From Bryobacterales bacterium (GTDB lineage Bacteria > Acidobacteriota > Terriglobia > Bryobacterales > Bryobacteraceae), in the NCBI GenBank assembly GCA_003167495.1, contig PMSX01000098.1, positions 1 through 52,922 of the forward strand: DNA of 52,922 bases, written 5' to 3'. Position numbers and translations under genes: made by a program. Below are positions 24,625 through 33,761 of this stretch, piece after piece (positions within the stretch are counted from its first letter, which is position 1; each line of letters begins with the position of its first letter). Under the pieces are notes generated by a model. The model did not search any database, had not been told where the DNA came from, and saw nothing but the letters and a program-made list of their open reading frames with translations.

Positions 24625-26658
24625 ATGGCCTCCGTTACCTGCCTCCTGCGTACTGGTTTGTGGGTTTTTGCCCTACTCTTGGGCCCGTTTTTCCAGGCCG
24701 ACTGCCTGCCGCCTGACACCAACAATCCAGTTAACCTGAAGAAACTCAGCCTAGAAGAACTTTCCCAAATCGAAATCACCACACCCTCAAAGGAACCCGA
24801 GTCAGCGTTCCGGTCGCCTGTTGCTATTACGGTGATCACAGCTGAAGATATCAAGCGCTCCGGCGCTACCAGCATCCCGGAAGCCCTCCGCCTAGCGCCA
24901 GGCGTCGAGGTTGAACGCATCGATTCAAATCGCTGGTCCATAGGCATCCGCGGTTTCGGTACCCGTCTCACGCGTTCCGTTCTGGTCCTGATCGACGGCC
25001 GCACTGTTTATACCACTCTGTTTGCCGGCACCTACTGGGAAGCGCAAGATACGGACATGTTGGACATCGATCGCATTGAGGTCATCCGTGGACCAGGCAC
25101 GGTCATTTGGGGACCTAACGCTGTGGACGGCGTCATTAACGTTATCACCAAGAATTCCAAAGAGACCCAGGGCCTTCTCGTCAGCGCCGCTGGCGGTAAT
25201 GTCGACCTTGGCGAGGTTACTGCCCGATACGGCGGTAGCAATAGTGACGATTTCACCTATCGCGTATACGCGAAGACCTTCGCCGACGCTCACGAATATC
25301 ACTCTGACGGCAATAATTACGACGCTTGGCGCTCTGCGGAGTCCGGGTTCCGTATGGAGTGGGGCGACCGCGACCGTGGAGATTTCACCGTGCAAGGGGA
25401 TGGATATGTCGAAAAGGCGGGCGAAGGCGCGCAGGCCGTCAGTTACACTCCGCCCTACTTACAAAATCTCTACGGCTATGAATACCTATCCGGTGCCGAC
25501 ATTCTCGGCCGCTGGCAACGCACTTTTTCCTCGAGTAACGACATCCAGGTGCAAGCTTATATCGACCACACGAACCACCGAGAACTAAATATCGCCGACT
25601 ATCGAACTACCTATGACCTGGATTATCTGCAGCGCATCAGCCCCGATAAATGGCAGCAGTTCTCGTTCGGCGCAGGCGCACGGGTCATCCCCATCTATGA
25701 TCCCATCGTAGTCTCGGGTCTCACTTTCACTCCCATTCACCGAACGGATCAACTCTATACCGCTTTCTTCCAGGACGAAATCACCCTTGTCCCCGAACGT
25801 CTCACGCTCACTGTCGGCACTAAACTGCTGCATACTAACTTCAACGCATTTGAGCCCGAGCCGAACGCCCGCCTCGCTTGGACCCCAACGCGTAATCAAA
25901 CCTTATGGGCCGCCTTCACCCATGCTGTGCGGACGGCCTCCGATGCCGAGGAGAACTTTACGCTGAGCGGTTACATCGGCCTAACTCCTTCCGGGCTGCA
26001 GGCATTCGCTGCGTTCCTGCCAAACCCGAAGTTCGCGCCGGAACAACTGAACGGCTACGAACTCGGCTATCGACGCTTGTTTGGCAAGAATGTCCTCATT
26101 GACTTCGCGGGATTCCTGAATCACTATCACGATCTGTTCGATGAAGAAATAATCACAGATGCGTTCTCCCTTTCTGATAGCCCGCCCCCTTTGCACCTGT
26201 TGTTGCCCGCTCAGTTCCGCAATGGGCTTTTGGGCCGTACCACGGGTTTTGAGGTGTCGCCCGAATGGCGTCCGAAGCAATTCTGGCGTCTTCGAGGGTC
26301 TTATTCCTACCTCGAATTGGTCCTGCAGAAATCCCCGGGGAGTGGCGACCTTGGCACCATCCCAAGCATTGAAGGTGGCAGTCCCAAACACGAAGTCATG
26401 GCTCAATCAGCGTTTGATCTCGGGAAGAGGTTGCAGTTGGATCTGTCCTATCGATATATCAGTTCGCTGCCGGGCTTAGGAATCCCAGCATATTCGACTG
26501 CTGATGGCCGCTTTGCCTGGCGACTCCGCCCCGATCTGGAAATCTCGCTCGTCGGCCAGAACCTTCTACAGGCTCGGCATGTGGAATACGCGGCTGACCT
26601 CGGCCCCAACGTCGCGATTGAACGGAGCGCCTATCTTCAGCTCACCTGGACGAAATAA
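24625..26658 (+). CDS. TonB-dependent receptor of a signalling operon
   Basis: From the ATG at 24625 this is a 677-residue receptor with a signal peptide (LWVFALLLGPFFQADC) and the N-terminal motif LKKLSLEELSQIEITT. The plug domain carries VITAEDIKRSGATSIPEALR, IRGFGTRLTRSVLVLIDGR and DIDRIEVIRGPGTVIWGPNA, followed by a barrel ending in YLQLTWTK. The plug is the colicin-I-receptor type. A TTG 78 bases upstream is possible but would put extra residues before the signal. A YfiR-like gene follows after two bases, then a kinase and regulator, so it is tied to signalling. It may take up or sense a ligand; the ligand is unknown. Confidence 0.93.
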   Translation: MASVTCLLRTGLWVFALLLGPFFQADCLPPDTNNPVNLKKLSLEELSQIEITTPSKEPESAFRSPVAITVITAEDIKRSGATSIPEALRLAPGVEVERIDSNRWSIGIRGFGTRLTRSVLVLIDGRTVYTTLFAGTYWEAQDTDMLDIDRIEVIRGPGTVIWGPNAVDGVINVITKNSKETQGLLVSAAGGNVDLGEVTARYGGSNSDDFTYRVYAKTFADAHEYHSDGNNYDAWRSAESGFRMEWGDRDRGDFTVQGDGYVEKAGEGAQAVSYTPPYLQNLYGYEYLSGADILGRWQRTFSSSNDIQVQAYIDHTNHRELNIADYRTTYDLDYLQRISPDKWQQFSFGAGARVIPIYDPIVVSGLTFTPIHRTDQLYTAFFQDEITLVPERLTLTVGTKLLHTNFNAFEPEPNARLAWTPTRNQTLWAAFTHAVRTASDAEENFTLSGYIGLTPSGLQAFAAFLPNPKFAPEQLNGYELGYRRLFGKNVLIDFAGFLNHYHDLFDEEIITDAFSLSDSPPPLHLLLPAQFRNGLLGRTTGFEVSPEWRPKQFWRLRGSYSYLELVLQKSPGSGDLGTIPSIEGGSPKHEVMAQSAFDLGKRLQLDLSYRYISSLPGLGIPAYSTADGRFAWRLRPDLEISLVGQNLLQARHVEYAADLGPNVAIERSAYLQLTWTK

Positions 26659-26660
26659 CA

Positions 26661-27245
26661 ATGACGGGCAGGCACGGCGACCACTTACGCGGTTGGTCTT
26701 TGTCGTCCCTCCGGACGCCGTTACGGCGTGGTGTTTTCCTGTTCCTGTTGGCCGCAGTTTGTAACGGGCCCATTCTTGATGCCGCGCCATCGGCCTCTCT
26801 CGAATACGACGTCAAAGCCGCTTTTCTCTTGAACTTCACTAAGTTTGTGGAGTGGCCGCCAAGCGCTTTCGCTTCCCCGGATGCTCCGCTCACCATCTGT
26901 ATCCTTGGCGACGATCCATTTGGCCGGGCGATTGATCAGCTCGTCGAAGGCGAGTTCGTCAACCGGCACCGAATCGCCGTCGAACGAATACGAACGGATC
27001 AACCGAAATCGTGCCAAGTGCTTTTCGTTGGCAACAATGGCAGTATCCCTACAGCCTTTAGTGCCGCCAACCCAGCGGTACTCACGGTTGGAGACGGCAC
27101 CGACTTCCTTCGCCAAGGAGGGGTCATCGCCTTTGTAGTCGACAATCGCCGTGTCCGTTTCGACATTAGCCTCAAGGCAGCCACGAATGCCGGCCTGAAA
27201 CTCAGTTCCAAATTGCTCACTGTGGCGAGGTCCGTTGAAAAATAG
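26661..27245 (+). CDS. YfiR-like periplasmic protein (DUF4154)
   Basis: This 194-residue protein has an N-terminal signal (RRGVFLFLLAAVCNGPILDA) and the YfiR/DUF4154 pattern: YDVKAAFLLNFTKFVEWPPS, then APLTICILGDDPFGRAIDQL, CQVLFVGN, AVLTVGDGTDFLRQGGVIAF and RVRFDISLKAATNAGLKLSS. In Pseudomonas aeruginosa, YfiR is periplasmic and inhibits the diguanylate cyclase YfiN by binding its sensor domain. Here the next gene is a histidine kinase with a YfiN-like sensor and overlaps the end of this gene, so this protein probably controls that kinase. The receptor gene ends two bases upstream. Confidence 0.92.
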   Translation: MTGRHGDHLRGWSLSSLRTPLRRGVFLFLLAAVCNGPILDAAPSASLEYDVKAAFLLNFTKFVEWPPSAFASPDAPLTICILGDDPFGRAIDQLVEGEFVNRHRIAVERIRTDQPKSCQVLFVGNNGSIPTAFSAANPAVLTVGDGTDFLRQGGVIAFVVDNRRVRFDISLKAATNAGLKLSSKLLTVARSVEK

Positions 27246-28806
27246 GACTCCATCCCTGCGACTGAGACCGTGGAGCCGCGAGCTGCCCGGCATACCTATT
27301 CGGCAGAAGCTTATGCTTATTGTCATGGCCACCACGACGGTGGCTCTGGTTCTAGCCGGGATTAGTATCCTTTTCGCCGATTTCGTTTTATTCCGCGGCT
27401 ATCTTAAGAATGATCTCTCCGCCCTTTCCCATATCATTGCCGACAACACGACCGCCCCACTTACTTTCGATGATCCTGCCGCGGCCACTGAAACCCTAGC
27501 TACCCTGCGCTCCCGGGCCCACGTAATAATGGCGTGCGTCTTTCGCAATGACTCGACGCTCTTCGCCAGATACACCCGCGCCAACGTAACCGCGGCTTGT
27601 CCCGCGCCCAGAATCGAGGAAGACATTCGCTTTAGTCGAGGATTTCTGACTGTATCCCGTCCCATTTTTCTGAACAGCCAGCGACTCGGCACATTTGTGT
27701 TGGTCTACGACCTCGGCGAGATCTTCGAGCGCGTCCAACTCTACGGCGCCACCGTGGTCTCGGTCTTCCTTCTGTCCACGCTCGTCGCTTTTCTGTTGTC
27801 CGCGCGTCTGCGTTCACTCATCGCTACTCCCATCATCGAACTCGCGCGCGTCAGTACGCGAGTCTCGAGCTCCCGCGATTACAGCATCCGCGCGCAGAAA
27901 TTCTCCGGCGACGAACTTGGCACACTCGTGGATGCGTTCAACGAAATGCTTTCGGGCATTCAATCGCGTGACAGCGAGCTACGTAAGGCGCTGCTGGCCC
28001 GTGAGGCGGCGCTCGAGGACGCGCAGAACGCGCGCACCTCGCTTGAAACCACCCTCGACAACGTCGCCCGACTGAACGCGGAATTGCGCACGTCCAATGA
28101 GAGTTTGGCCCGGTCAAACGAAGATCTCGAACGCTTTGCCTTCATCGCGAGCCACGATCTGCAGGAACCGCTGCGCATGATTAGCATCTATTCGCAGCTG
28201 CTGGTACGCCGCTTTGCAGACACCATTGACTCGCAGGCCGCGACTTTCGTGGAGAACATTGAAGCCGGTACGAGGCGAATGCGCGAACTGCTGGCTGACC
28301 TGTTGGCCTATGCTGAGATTGGCGCGCGCTCTGAAGACGCATCGCAGCCAGTCGACCTCAATTTTGTGGTCGAAAAGGCCCGGGGAAATCTCGCGTTCGC
28401 TATAGCCGAAAACGGCGCCACAATCTCCGTCGCGCGACTGCCTCTGATTCGGGGTTTTGAGAGCCACTTCACCCCGCTGTTCCAAAATTTGATTAGCAAT
28501 GCTATCAAGTACCGGAGCCAGGAGGCACCGAAAATCGACATCACTGCCAGCCGCGCAAACGGCTACATACGGATCTGCGTCGCTGACAACGGCATCGGCA
28601 TCGCCGCCGAGTATCATTCAAAAATTTTTGTTCCGTTTAAGCGGTTACACGGAAGACAGATTCCAGGCACCGGTATTGGCCTCGCCATTTGCCAACGAGT
28701 CGTCGAGCGATACGGCGGCCGTATCTGGGTGGAGTCGGAACCGGGCAGAGGATCCAATTTCATGTTTACTGTCCCTGTGGCCTTAATTGTCGGTCAGACG
28801 TTTTGA
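27235..28806 (+). CDS. CHASE8-HAMP sensor histidine kinase
   Basis: This 523-residue kinase starts at a TTG inside the end of the YfiR-like gene. A first membrane helix lies at about 27-48 and a periplasmic CHASE8-like sensor at about 50-160 (NDLSALSHIIADNTTAPLTF, then AHVIMACVFRNDSTLFARY). The second helix is at about 170-192, HAMP at about 193-245, then a coiled coil. HisKA has H307 (FAFIASHDLQEPLRM), and the HATPase ends GRIWVESEPGRGSNFMF. The sensor type is that of the YfiN diguanylate cyclase, but the output is a kinase. The likely input is the YfiR-like protein; the likely target is the response regulator 18 bases downstream. Confidence 0.92.
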   Translation: MKNRTPSLRLRPWSRELPGIPIRQKLMLIVMATTTVALVLAGISILFADFVLFRGYLKNDLSALSHIIADNTTAPLTFDDPAAATETLATLRSRAHVIMACVFRNDSTLFARYTRANVTAACPAPRIEEDIRFSRGFLTVSRPIFLNSQRLGTFVLVYDLGEIFERVQLYGATVVSVFLLSTLVAFLLSARLRSLIATPIIELARVSTRVSSSRDYSIRAQKFSGDELGTLVDAFNEMLSGIQSRDSELRKALLAREAALEDAQNARTSLETTLDNVARLNAELRTSNESLARSNEDLERFAFIASHDLQEPLRMISIYSQLLVRRFADTIDSQAATFVENIEAGTRRMRELLADLLAYAEIGARSEDASQPVDLNFVVEKARGNLAFAIAENGATISVARLPLIRGFESHFTPLFQNLISNAIKYRSQEAPKIDITASRANGYIRICVADNGIGIAAEYHSKIFVPFKRLHGRQIPGTGIGLAICQRVVERYGGRIWVESEPGRGSNFMFTVPVALIVGQTF

Positions 28807-28824
28807 GTGGATAATTAAGTTTGT

Positions 28825-29268
28825 ATGCCAACTATTTTCCTAGTCGAAGATAATGCAACAGACGTCGAGCTTTTTCGCCTCGCCCTTCAAGAGGCTTGCG
28901 TCGATTGCGACCTGGTCATATTCCAAGATGGCGGCGAAATAATCGATCACATACGACAGGCTGATTCGCCTTTGTCCCAACCGGGCCCCGACCTTATCAT
29001 GCTGGACCTGAACTTGCCGAAGAGTGGCGGCCTTGAAGTTCTGCAGGTCATCCGTGAAGCGCCATCTTTTGCAAAGGTTCCCATCGCGGTGTTGAGTTCC
29101 TCTTCTTCTCCTCGAGAACGCGCTCAGCTTTCGGCCTTCAACATTCGCGAATTTATCGTGAAGTCCCCCGATTTGGACGTATATCTAAAAGTGGGATCGG
29201 TTGTTCGCACATTGCTGCACGAATCCGAATCGAAACCGACAGTAGCCGTCGCAAGGGTTGAACTGTAG
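28825..29268 (+). CDS. Single-domain response regulator
   Basis: This 147-residue receiver protein has no output domain: acidic residues are in IFLVEDNATDVEL, the phospho-acceptor is D61 in IMLDLNLPK, the switch region is VLSSSSSP and the conserved Lys is in EFIVKSPD. It belongs to the same small Rcp1-like subtype as the regulators at 20290 and 39155. It starts 18 bases after the kinase gene and closes the operon with the TonB-dependent receptor and YfiR-like protein. Its downstream target is not visible here. Confidence 0.92.
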   Translation: MPTIFLVEDNATDVELFRLALQEACVDCDLVIFQDGGEIIDHIRQADSPLSQPGPDLIMLDLNLPKSGGLEVLQVIREAPSFAKVPIAVLSSSSSPRERAQLSAFNIREFIVKSPDLDVYLKVGSVVRTLLHESESKPTVAVARVEL

Positions 29269-29289
29269 GCCGGCAGAGCATTGGAGCAT

Positions 29290-29658
29290 TTAGGCAGCGT
29301 ACGGGAAGACGTCCGCTTCATTGACTTCACGGTCTCGCAACTCCTGGCAACGCACGCAGCAGCGCGCCCAGGGAATCGCCTTAAGCCTTGCCGCGGCAAT
29401 AATGCCTTCGCAATCCTCGCAACGGCCATAGCTTCCGTTCTCCATCAATTCGAACGCACGGCGCAAGTCATCGCGCAACCGCGCATCGCGATTCAACAAT
29501 CCTACAAGCAGATCACGCTCCACGGAGGCTTGGATCTGATCGAAGGGGTCGGCGGCGTTTTCTATTCTGAGAGCATCCTGATCTCGTTGTTGAGTCAGTA
29601 GTTCCGCCATTTTCGCTCTCAGTTGCCGTTGTTCCGTTTGGTATGCCGTTTGTGTCAT
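29290..29658 (-). CDS. DksA/TraR-type zinc-finger protein
   Basis: This 122-residue protein has a long N-terminal coiled coil (QRQLRAKMAELLTQQRDQDA onward) and a C-terminal four-Cys zinc finger: C80 and C83 (YGRCEDCEG) with C101 and C104 (CCVRCQEL). This is the DksA/TraR/YocK layout. Such proteins enter the secondary channel of RNA polymerase or act as small regulators. The usual acidic coiled-coil tip is not obvious, so a bona fide DksA role is uncertain. GAGGAAACCC before the ATG is a fair ribosome binding site. It converges with the response regulator gene. Confidence 0.88.
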   Translation of the reverse strand: MTQTAYQTEQRQLRAKMAELLTQQRDQDALRIENAADPFDQIQASVERDLLVGLLNRDARLRDDLRRAFELMENGSYGRCEDCEGIIAAARLKAIPWARCCVRCQELRDREVNEADVFPYAA

Positions 29659-29933
29659 GGGTTTCCTCTATCCTTGGAATTCAAAAAATCATCAATTCCT
29701 AAAGCAATTCATGGGCCTTTCGGTTTGACTCTATAACTGTGTAGGTTGGGAAAGATTCGCCGAGCCGTCCACATAAATAAACGTTTTGACGAATTGTCAT
29801 GCCGTGAAGAATTGAAGCAGGCAGCGGGCAACAACTACGAGCGCAAACGGGCGGAACAGATCCTGCTATACTCGTTGTTTGTGCGTCTCGCGGAACTTTG
29901 GCTGATCTTGAATCAGCAAGCCGGAGGATCTGT
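29659..29933. promoter_or_regulatory. Divergent promoter region for DksA-like and yceD genes
   Basis: About 275 bases separate the two divergent genes and should carry promoters for both. No confident -35/-10 pair, riboswitch or terminator can be named by eye. Confidence 0.35.
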
Positions 29934-30473
29934 ATGTTTATAACCCTCCAGGAACTACAACAACGTAATGTCCGATTCAAAGTTGATATTCCGTCGGGCG
30001 AAATTGAATTTGACAATAAAGTAGCGCAGTCTTCGGTCTTGCATGCCGACGGCGTTGCTGAATTGCTCAACCATTCGCTTGGCGAGATCCGCCTGGTCGG
30101 AGAGTTGCACGTAACGGTAGACGCGCCGTGCGACCGATGTTTGGAACCGGTTTCGCTACCGATTCATAGTCCTTTCGATTTGGTATATATGCCTGCTAGC
30201 GAAGCAACAGAGGGCGGCGAAGACGAAATCGATGAAGCTGCCGTGGAAGTGGGCTACTACGAAGGAAATGGCCTGCAGTTGAATGATGTGCTGCGGGAAG
30301 TTGTTTTGCTCGCGTTGCCGATGCAGCTGGTGTGCGACGAGAATTGTAAGGGAATTTGTCCGGTTTGCGGACAAAACCGCAACCAGCGCGAATGCACCTG
30401 CCAGTCGGCGGCTGTAGACGATCGTTGGAGCAAATTAAGAGATTTGCGGACCGAAATCGGTCAGCGAAATTGA
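29934..30473 (+). CDS. yceD: YceD family protein (DUF177)
   Basis: The ATG at 29934 follows GGAGGATCT and is chosen over a longer frame from 29898. The 179-residue protein has the YceD layout: an N-terminal strand-rich part, the CDRCLEPV motif, the acidic FDLVYMPAS segment, the helix LNDVLREVVLLALPMQLVC, and a Cys cluster (CDENCKGICPVCG, then CTC) that may bind a metal. In many bacteria yceD lies just before rpmF, as here, and its product is implicated in 23S rRNA or L32-related ribosome metabolism. The gene order yceD-rpmF-plsX is a conserved operon. Confidence 0.9.
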   Translation: MFITLQELQQRNVRFKVDIPSGEIEFDNKVAQSSVLHADGVAELLNHSLGEIRLVGELHVTVDAPCDRCLEPVSLPIHSPFDLVYMPASEATEGGEDEIDEAAVEVGYYEGNGLQLNDVLREVVLLALPMQLVCDENCKGICPVCGQNRNQRECTCQSAAVDDRWSKLRDLRTEIGQRN

Positions 30474-30503
30474 TTTTTCTAAGATTGAGAGAGTAGGAGA
30501 ACG

Positions 30504-30686
30504 ATGCCGAATCCGAAGCGGCGCCATTCCAAGCGCCGTACGTCAACCCGCCGGGCCCATGATGCCCTGAAAGTTCCGCACTTGGCGGAATGTCCGAATT
30601 GTCACGTCAAGATCCGCGCACATCGTGCGTGTCCCCACTGTGGCGTTTACAAAGGCCGCGAAGTAATTGAAGTGGTGGAAGCTTAA
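30504..30686 (+). CDS. rpmF: 50S ribosomal protein L32
   Basis: This 60-residue protein has the L32 start [20 protein letters not shown] and a four-Cys zinc ribbon (CPNC and CPHC). It is a structural protein of the large ribosomal subunit. The Cys+ form implies zinc dependence. AGGAG at 30495-30499 places the ATG at 30504. It sits between yceD and plsX, the standard arrangement. Confidence 0.98.
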   Translation: MPNPKRRHSKRRTSTRRAHDALKVPHLAECPNCHVKIRAHRACPHCGVYKGREVIEVVEA

Positions 30687-30700
30687 CCTCCCGCAAATAC

Positions 30701-31711
30701 ATGGTGACCATAGCCCTCGACGCGATGGGCGGCGATCATTTTCCGAGGCCTGAAGTAGAAGGCGCTGTTGAAGCGGCTAAAGCTTTGGGCGTCAAGGTAG
30801 TTTTGGTAGGAAAAGAAGAAGTGGTGCGGCAGGAACTGCAGCGGCATCGTGGCTGGCGCTCCCTGCCGATCGAAATACGGCACGCCTCTGAGCAAATCAC
30901 GATGGAAGACAGCGCCGGCAAAGCCGTCCGCGCCAAAAAAGATAGCTCTATTCGCGTAGCGTCGCGCTTGGTGCGCAATGGCGAAGCCGATTGCGTCGTG
31001 TCCGCAGGCAATACCGGCGCGGTCATGGCCACAGCCAAAATGGTCCAGGGCATGTTGCCAGGTGTTGACCGGCCGGCTCTCGCTTCGGCATTTCCAACGC
31101 TGAAAGGCAGTGCGGTGATGCTGGATGTGGGGGCCAATGTCGATTCCTCGCCGCAAATGCTGGCGCAATTTGCGGTAATGGGCGACGCGTTCGCGCGTAT
31201 CATTTACCACAAGATAAACCCGCGCGTCGGGTTGCTCTCTATTGGCGAAGAAGAACACAAAGGCAACGCTCTGACGCACGACGCCTTTCCCTTACTCAAG
31301 GGCTTGGAACACATTAACTTCGTTGGCAATGTGGAAGGCCGCGACGTTTATTCCGGCGCGGTGGACGTGATCGTCTGCGACGGATTTGTAGGTAACGTGG
31401 CTTTAAAAGTGAGCGAGGGTCTGGTAGAAGTTCTGTTTCGCCAGATGCTGAAAGATTCACTCAAAGAAACGTTGTCGCGAAAAGTGGGGGCCTATCTGGC
31501 GCGCGGCGCCTTTGCCGATTTCAAGAAACGCGTGGATTATGCCGAATACGGGGGCGCCCCGCTGCTGGGCGTCAACGGACTGTGCGTCATTTGCCATGGC
31601 CGCTCTACCGCCAAAGCGATCCGTAATGCGATTCGAGTGGGCAAAGAGTTCGCGGAAGGCCGCATTAACGAACGAATTGCAACAGAGCTGGACGTGAGAA
31701 CATCAATTTAG
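30701..31711 (+). CDS. plsX: Phosphate acyltransferase PlsX
   Basis: This 336-residue enzyme has the PlsX start [20 protein letters not shown] and motifs [64 protein letters not shown] and [11 protein letters not shown]. PlsX converts acyl-ACP to acyl-phosphate, the donor used by PlsY at the start of membrane phospholipid synthesis. Length is normal. It starts 14 bases after rpmF in the conserved operon. The ATG lacks a strong ribosome binding site, so it may depend on coupling. Confidence 0.98.
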   Translation: MVTIALDAMGGDHFPRPEVEGAVEAAKALGVKVVLVGKEEVVRQELQRHRGWRSLPIEIRHASEQITMEDSAGKAVRAKKDSSIRVASRLVRNGEADCVVSAGNTGAVMATAKMVQGMLPGVDRPALASAFPTLKGSAVMLDVGANVDSSPQMLAQFAVMGDAFARIIYHKINPRVGLLSIGEEEHKGNALTHDAFPLLKGLEHINFVGNVEGRDVYSGAVDVIVCDGFVGNVALKVSEGLVEVLFRQMLKDSLKETLSRKVGAYLARGAFADFKKRVDYAEYGGAPLLGVNGLCVICHGRSTAKAIRNAIRVGKEFAEGRINERIATELDVRTSI

Positions 31712-31725
31712 ATGAGCTAATTCAA

Positions 31726-33648
31726 ATGAAGCGTTGCGGTAAGTTCCTTTCTTGGGTAGCCTTTGCTGCTCTTTGTCTTCCAGGGTTGTTATCCGCCAAA
31801 GAGGATCCCGTCCTCTGGACGATGACGCCAGTCGACCGGAAGGCCGTGGTAGCGCCAGGCGGCAACGCATACTTCGAACTCAAAGCCACAGTTGATGCAG
31901 GTTGGCATCTCTATTCGCCGACAACGCCGCCCGGTGGACCTATCATTACGAAGATTCAGGTGAACCCCAATCCGCTGCTGAGGAGTTCGCGGATTTTTCG
32001 GCCGCAGCCAGTTCGCAAACTTGATCCTAATTTCCAGATCGATACCGAGACCTACGCGGGCGAAGCCGTCTTTCTCGCGGAAGTGACCGCGGCGGACAAC
32101 GCAGCCGGCCAGACGAATGTGGAAGCGGCGGTTCGCTATCAGGCTTGCAACGATGTGAAGTGTTTGCCTCCGGTGAAGAAAACGGTGACGGCTGGTTTGG
32201 CGTTTGCCAGCGGAACGGCGGCGAGTTCGTTTAAGGTACCGGAAGGATACTTGCTCGTTGCGCCGGGGAGCACGCCAGCGGTTGCAACCGAGACAAAGGC
32301 GGCGGTCGTACCGGCGGACGCGCAACAAGATCTACTGCCCTTTCTGTTCACCGCCTTCGGATTCGGCTTGGCATCGCTGTTTACTCCCTGCGTTTTTCCC
32401 ATGATTCCGATCACGGTTTCCTTCTTTCTCAATCAGGGTGGCGCGGCTAGCAACAGCGCTAGTACAAAACGCGGCTGGCTGCAAGCGCTCCTCTTCTGCA
32501 GCGGGATTGTGGTGTTGTTTACCAGCTTGGGTTTCTTAATTACCGCTATTGCCGGGCCCTTCGGCGTCGTGCAATTGGGGTCGAGCCCTTGGGTGAATGG
32601 CTTCATCGCGCTTGTCTTTTTCACCTTCGGCTTGAGCCTTCTCGGCGCGTTTGAACTAACGCTTCCTTCGGGCTTGTTGACTAAATTGAATAGCGTGTCG
32701 CAGGGTAGTGGCCATTTGGCCACATTGCTGATGGGCCTTACGTTCTCACTGACTTCGTTCGCGTGCATTGGACCCATTGTGGGGCCGTTGCTGATTGCTT
32801 CGGTTCAACAGAAAGGCGCGCAACCGGTTTTGGGCATGATGGCATTCGCAATCGGGCTGGCCGCGCCGTTCTTTCTGCTTGCCCTGTTCCCCTCATACTT
32901 GCGCAAGCTGCCCAAAAGCGGCGGCTGGATGATTCGCGTCAAAGTGGTCCTCGGTTTTGTGGTGCTGGCAGTCATGTTGAAATACTTGAGCAACGTAGAT
33001 CAAGTGTTGCAGCTTCATTGGCTCACCCGCGAGCGCTTTCTGGCTGCGTGGATTGTGCTGTTCGCGCTCCCCGGCCTTTATCTGCTGGGATTCCTGTTCA
33101 TGGAAGGCATCAAACGCGAAGAAAGCGTGGGTGTTAGCCGCGCTCTGATTGCCGCGCTCTTCTTGATTTTCGCGGTTAGCCTGACCCCCGGCCTTTTCGG
33201 CGCGCGACTGGGAGATCTCGACGCGTTTGTGCCTGAAGCATCATCTCCGTCCAGTGCCGGCGCGGTAACGGCGGCAGGGGTGGGTTACTTCAAGAACCAG
33301 TTGGATGCGGCCCTCGCCAAGGCGCACGAACAGAATAAATTAGTGCTCATAAACTTCACCGGTTATGCCTGCACCAACTGCCACTGGATGAAGGCGAACA
33401 TGTTCACGCGCCCAGAGATTGAAACAGTGCTCAAGGATTTCGTCATTGTAGATCTGTACACCGACGGAACCGACGCGGACTCCGAGAAGAATCAAAAACT
33501 CGAAGACCAGAGGTTTGGCACGGCGTCTATCCCGTTCTACGCGATTCTCGACGCCAATCAGAATGTCGTGGCCATCTTCCCCCAACTCACCCGCAACCCG
33601 CAAGAGTTTCTCGCCTTTCTGCAAACAAAGCCGAAGATGCTACTCTAA
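31726..33648 (+). CDS. dsbD: DsbD-like thiol:disulfide interchange protein
   Basis: This 640-residue membrane protein has a signal peptide and a periplasmic immunoglobulin-like domain with a Cys pair (YQACNDVKCLPP). A multi-helix DsbD core carries transmembrane cysteines C222 (FTPCVFPMIPIT) and C347 (TSFACIGPIVGP), and a C-terminal thioredoxin-like domain carries C549 and C552 (TGYACTNCHW). All three redox Cys pairs are present. It carries electrons from cytoplasmic thioredoxin to periplasmic targets, including proteins needed for cytochrome c maturation or disulfide repair. It begins 15 bases after plsX and may be co-transcribed. The symbol is by homology of layout. Confidence 0.93.
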   Translation: MKRCGKFLSWVAFAALCLPGLLSAKEDPVLWTMTPVDRKAVVAPGGNAYFELKATVDAGWHLYSPTTPPGGPIITKIQVNPNPLLRSSRIFRPQPVRKLDPNFQIDTETYAGEAVFLAEVTAADNAAGQTNVEAAVRYQACNDVKCLPPVKKTVTAGLAFASGTAASSFKVPEGYLLVAPGSTPAVATETKAAVVPADAQQDLLPFLFTAFGFGLASLFTPCVFPMIPITVSFFLNQGGAASNSASTKRGWLQALLFCSGIVVLFTSLGFLITAIAGPFGVVQLGSSPWVNGFIALVFFTFGLSLLGAFELTLPSGLLTKLNSVSQGSGHLATLLMGLTFSLTSFACIGPIVGPLLIASVQQKGAQPVLGMMAFAIGLAAPFFLLALFPSYLRKLPKSGGWMIRVKVVLGFVVLAVMLKYLSNVDQVLQLHWLTRERFLAAWIVLFALPGLYLLGFLFMEGIKREESVGVSRALIAALFLIFAVSLTPGLFGARLGDLDAFVPEASSPSSAGAVTAAGVGYFKNQLDAALAKAHEQNKLVLINFTGYACTNCHWMKANMFTRPEIETVLKDFVIVDLYTDGTDADSEKNQKLEDQRFGTASIPFYAILDANQNVVAIFPQLTRNPQEFLAFLQTKPKMLL

Positions 33649-33674
33649 AACTGATTTCATTGGCGTGCCGGTAA

Positions 33675-33761
33675 GCGGATGTGGCGGAATTGGCAGACGC
33701 ACTGGATTTAGGTTCCAGCGCTCGCAAGGGCGTGGGAGTTCAAGTCTCCCCATCCGCACCA
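33675..33761 (+). tRNA. tRNA-Leu (anticodon UAG)
   Basis: This 87-base class II tRNA has acceptor arm GCGGATG (33675-33681) pairing with CATCCGC (33751-33757), discriminator A and encoded CCA. The anticodon stem CTGGA/TCCAG encloses loop TTTAGGT, giving anticodon TAG, which reads CUA (and CUN by wobble). The long variable arm (CGCTCGCAAGGGCG region) and T loop (GTTCAAGTC) are normal. A decayed gene fragment lies downstream, compatible with integration at the tRNA end. Confidence 0.96.
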
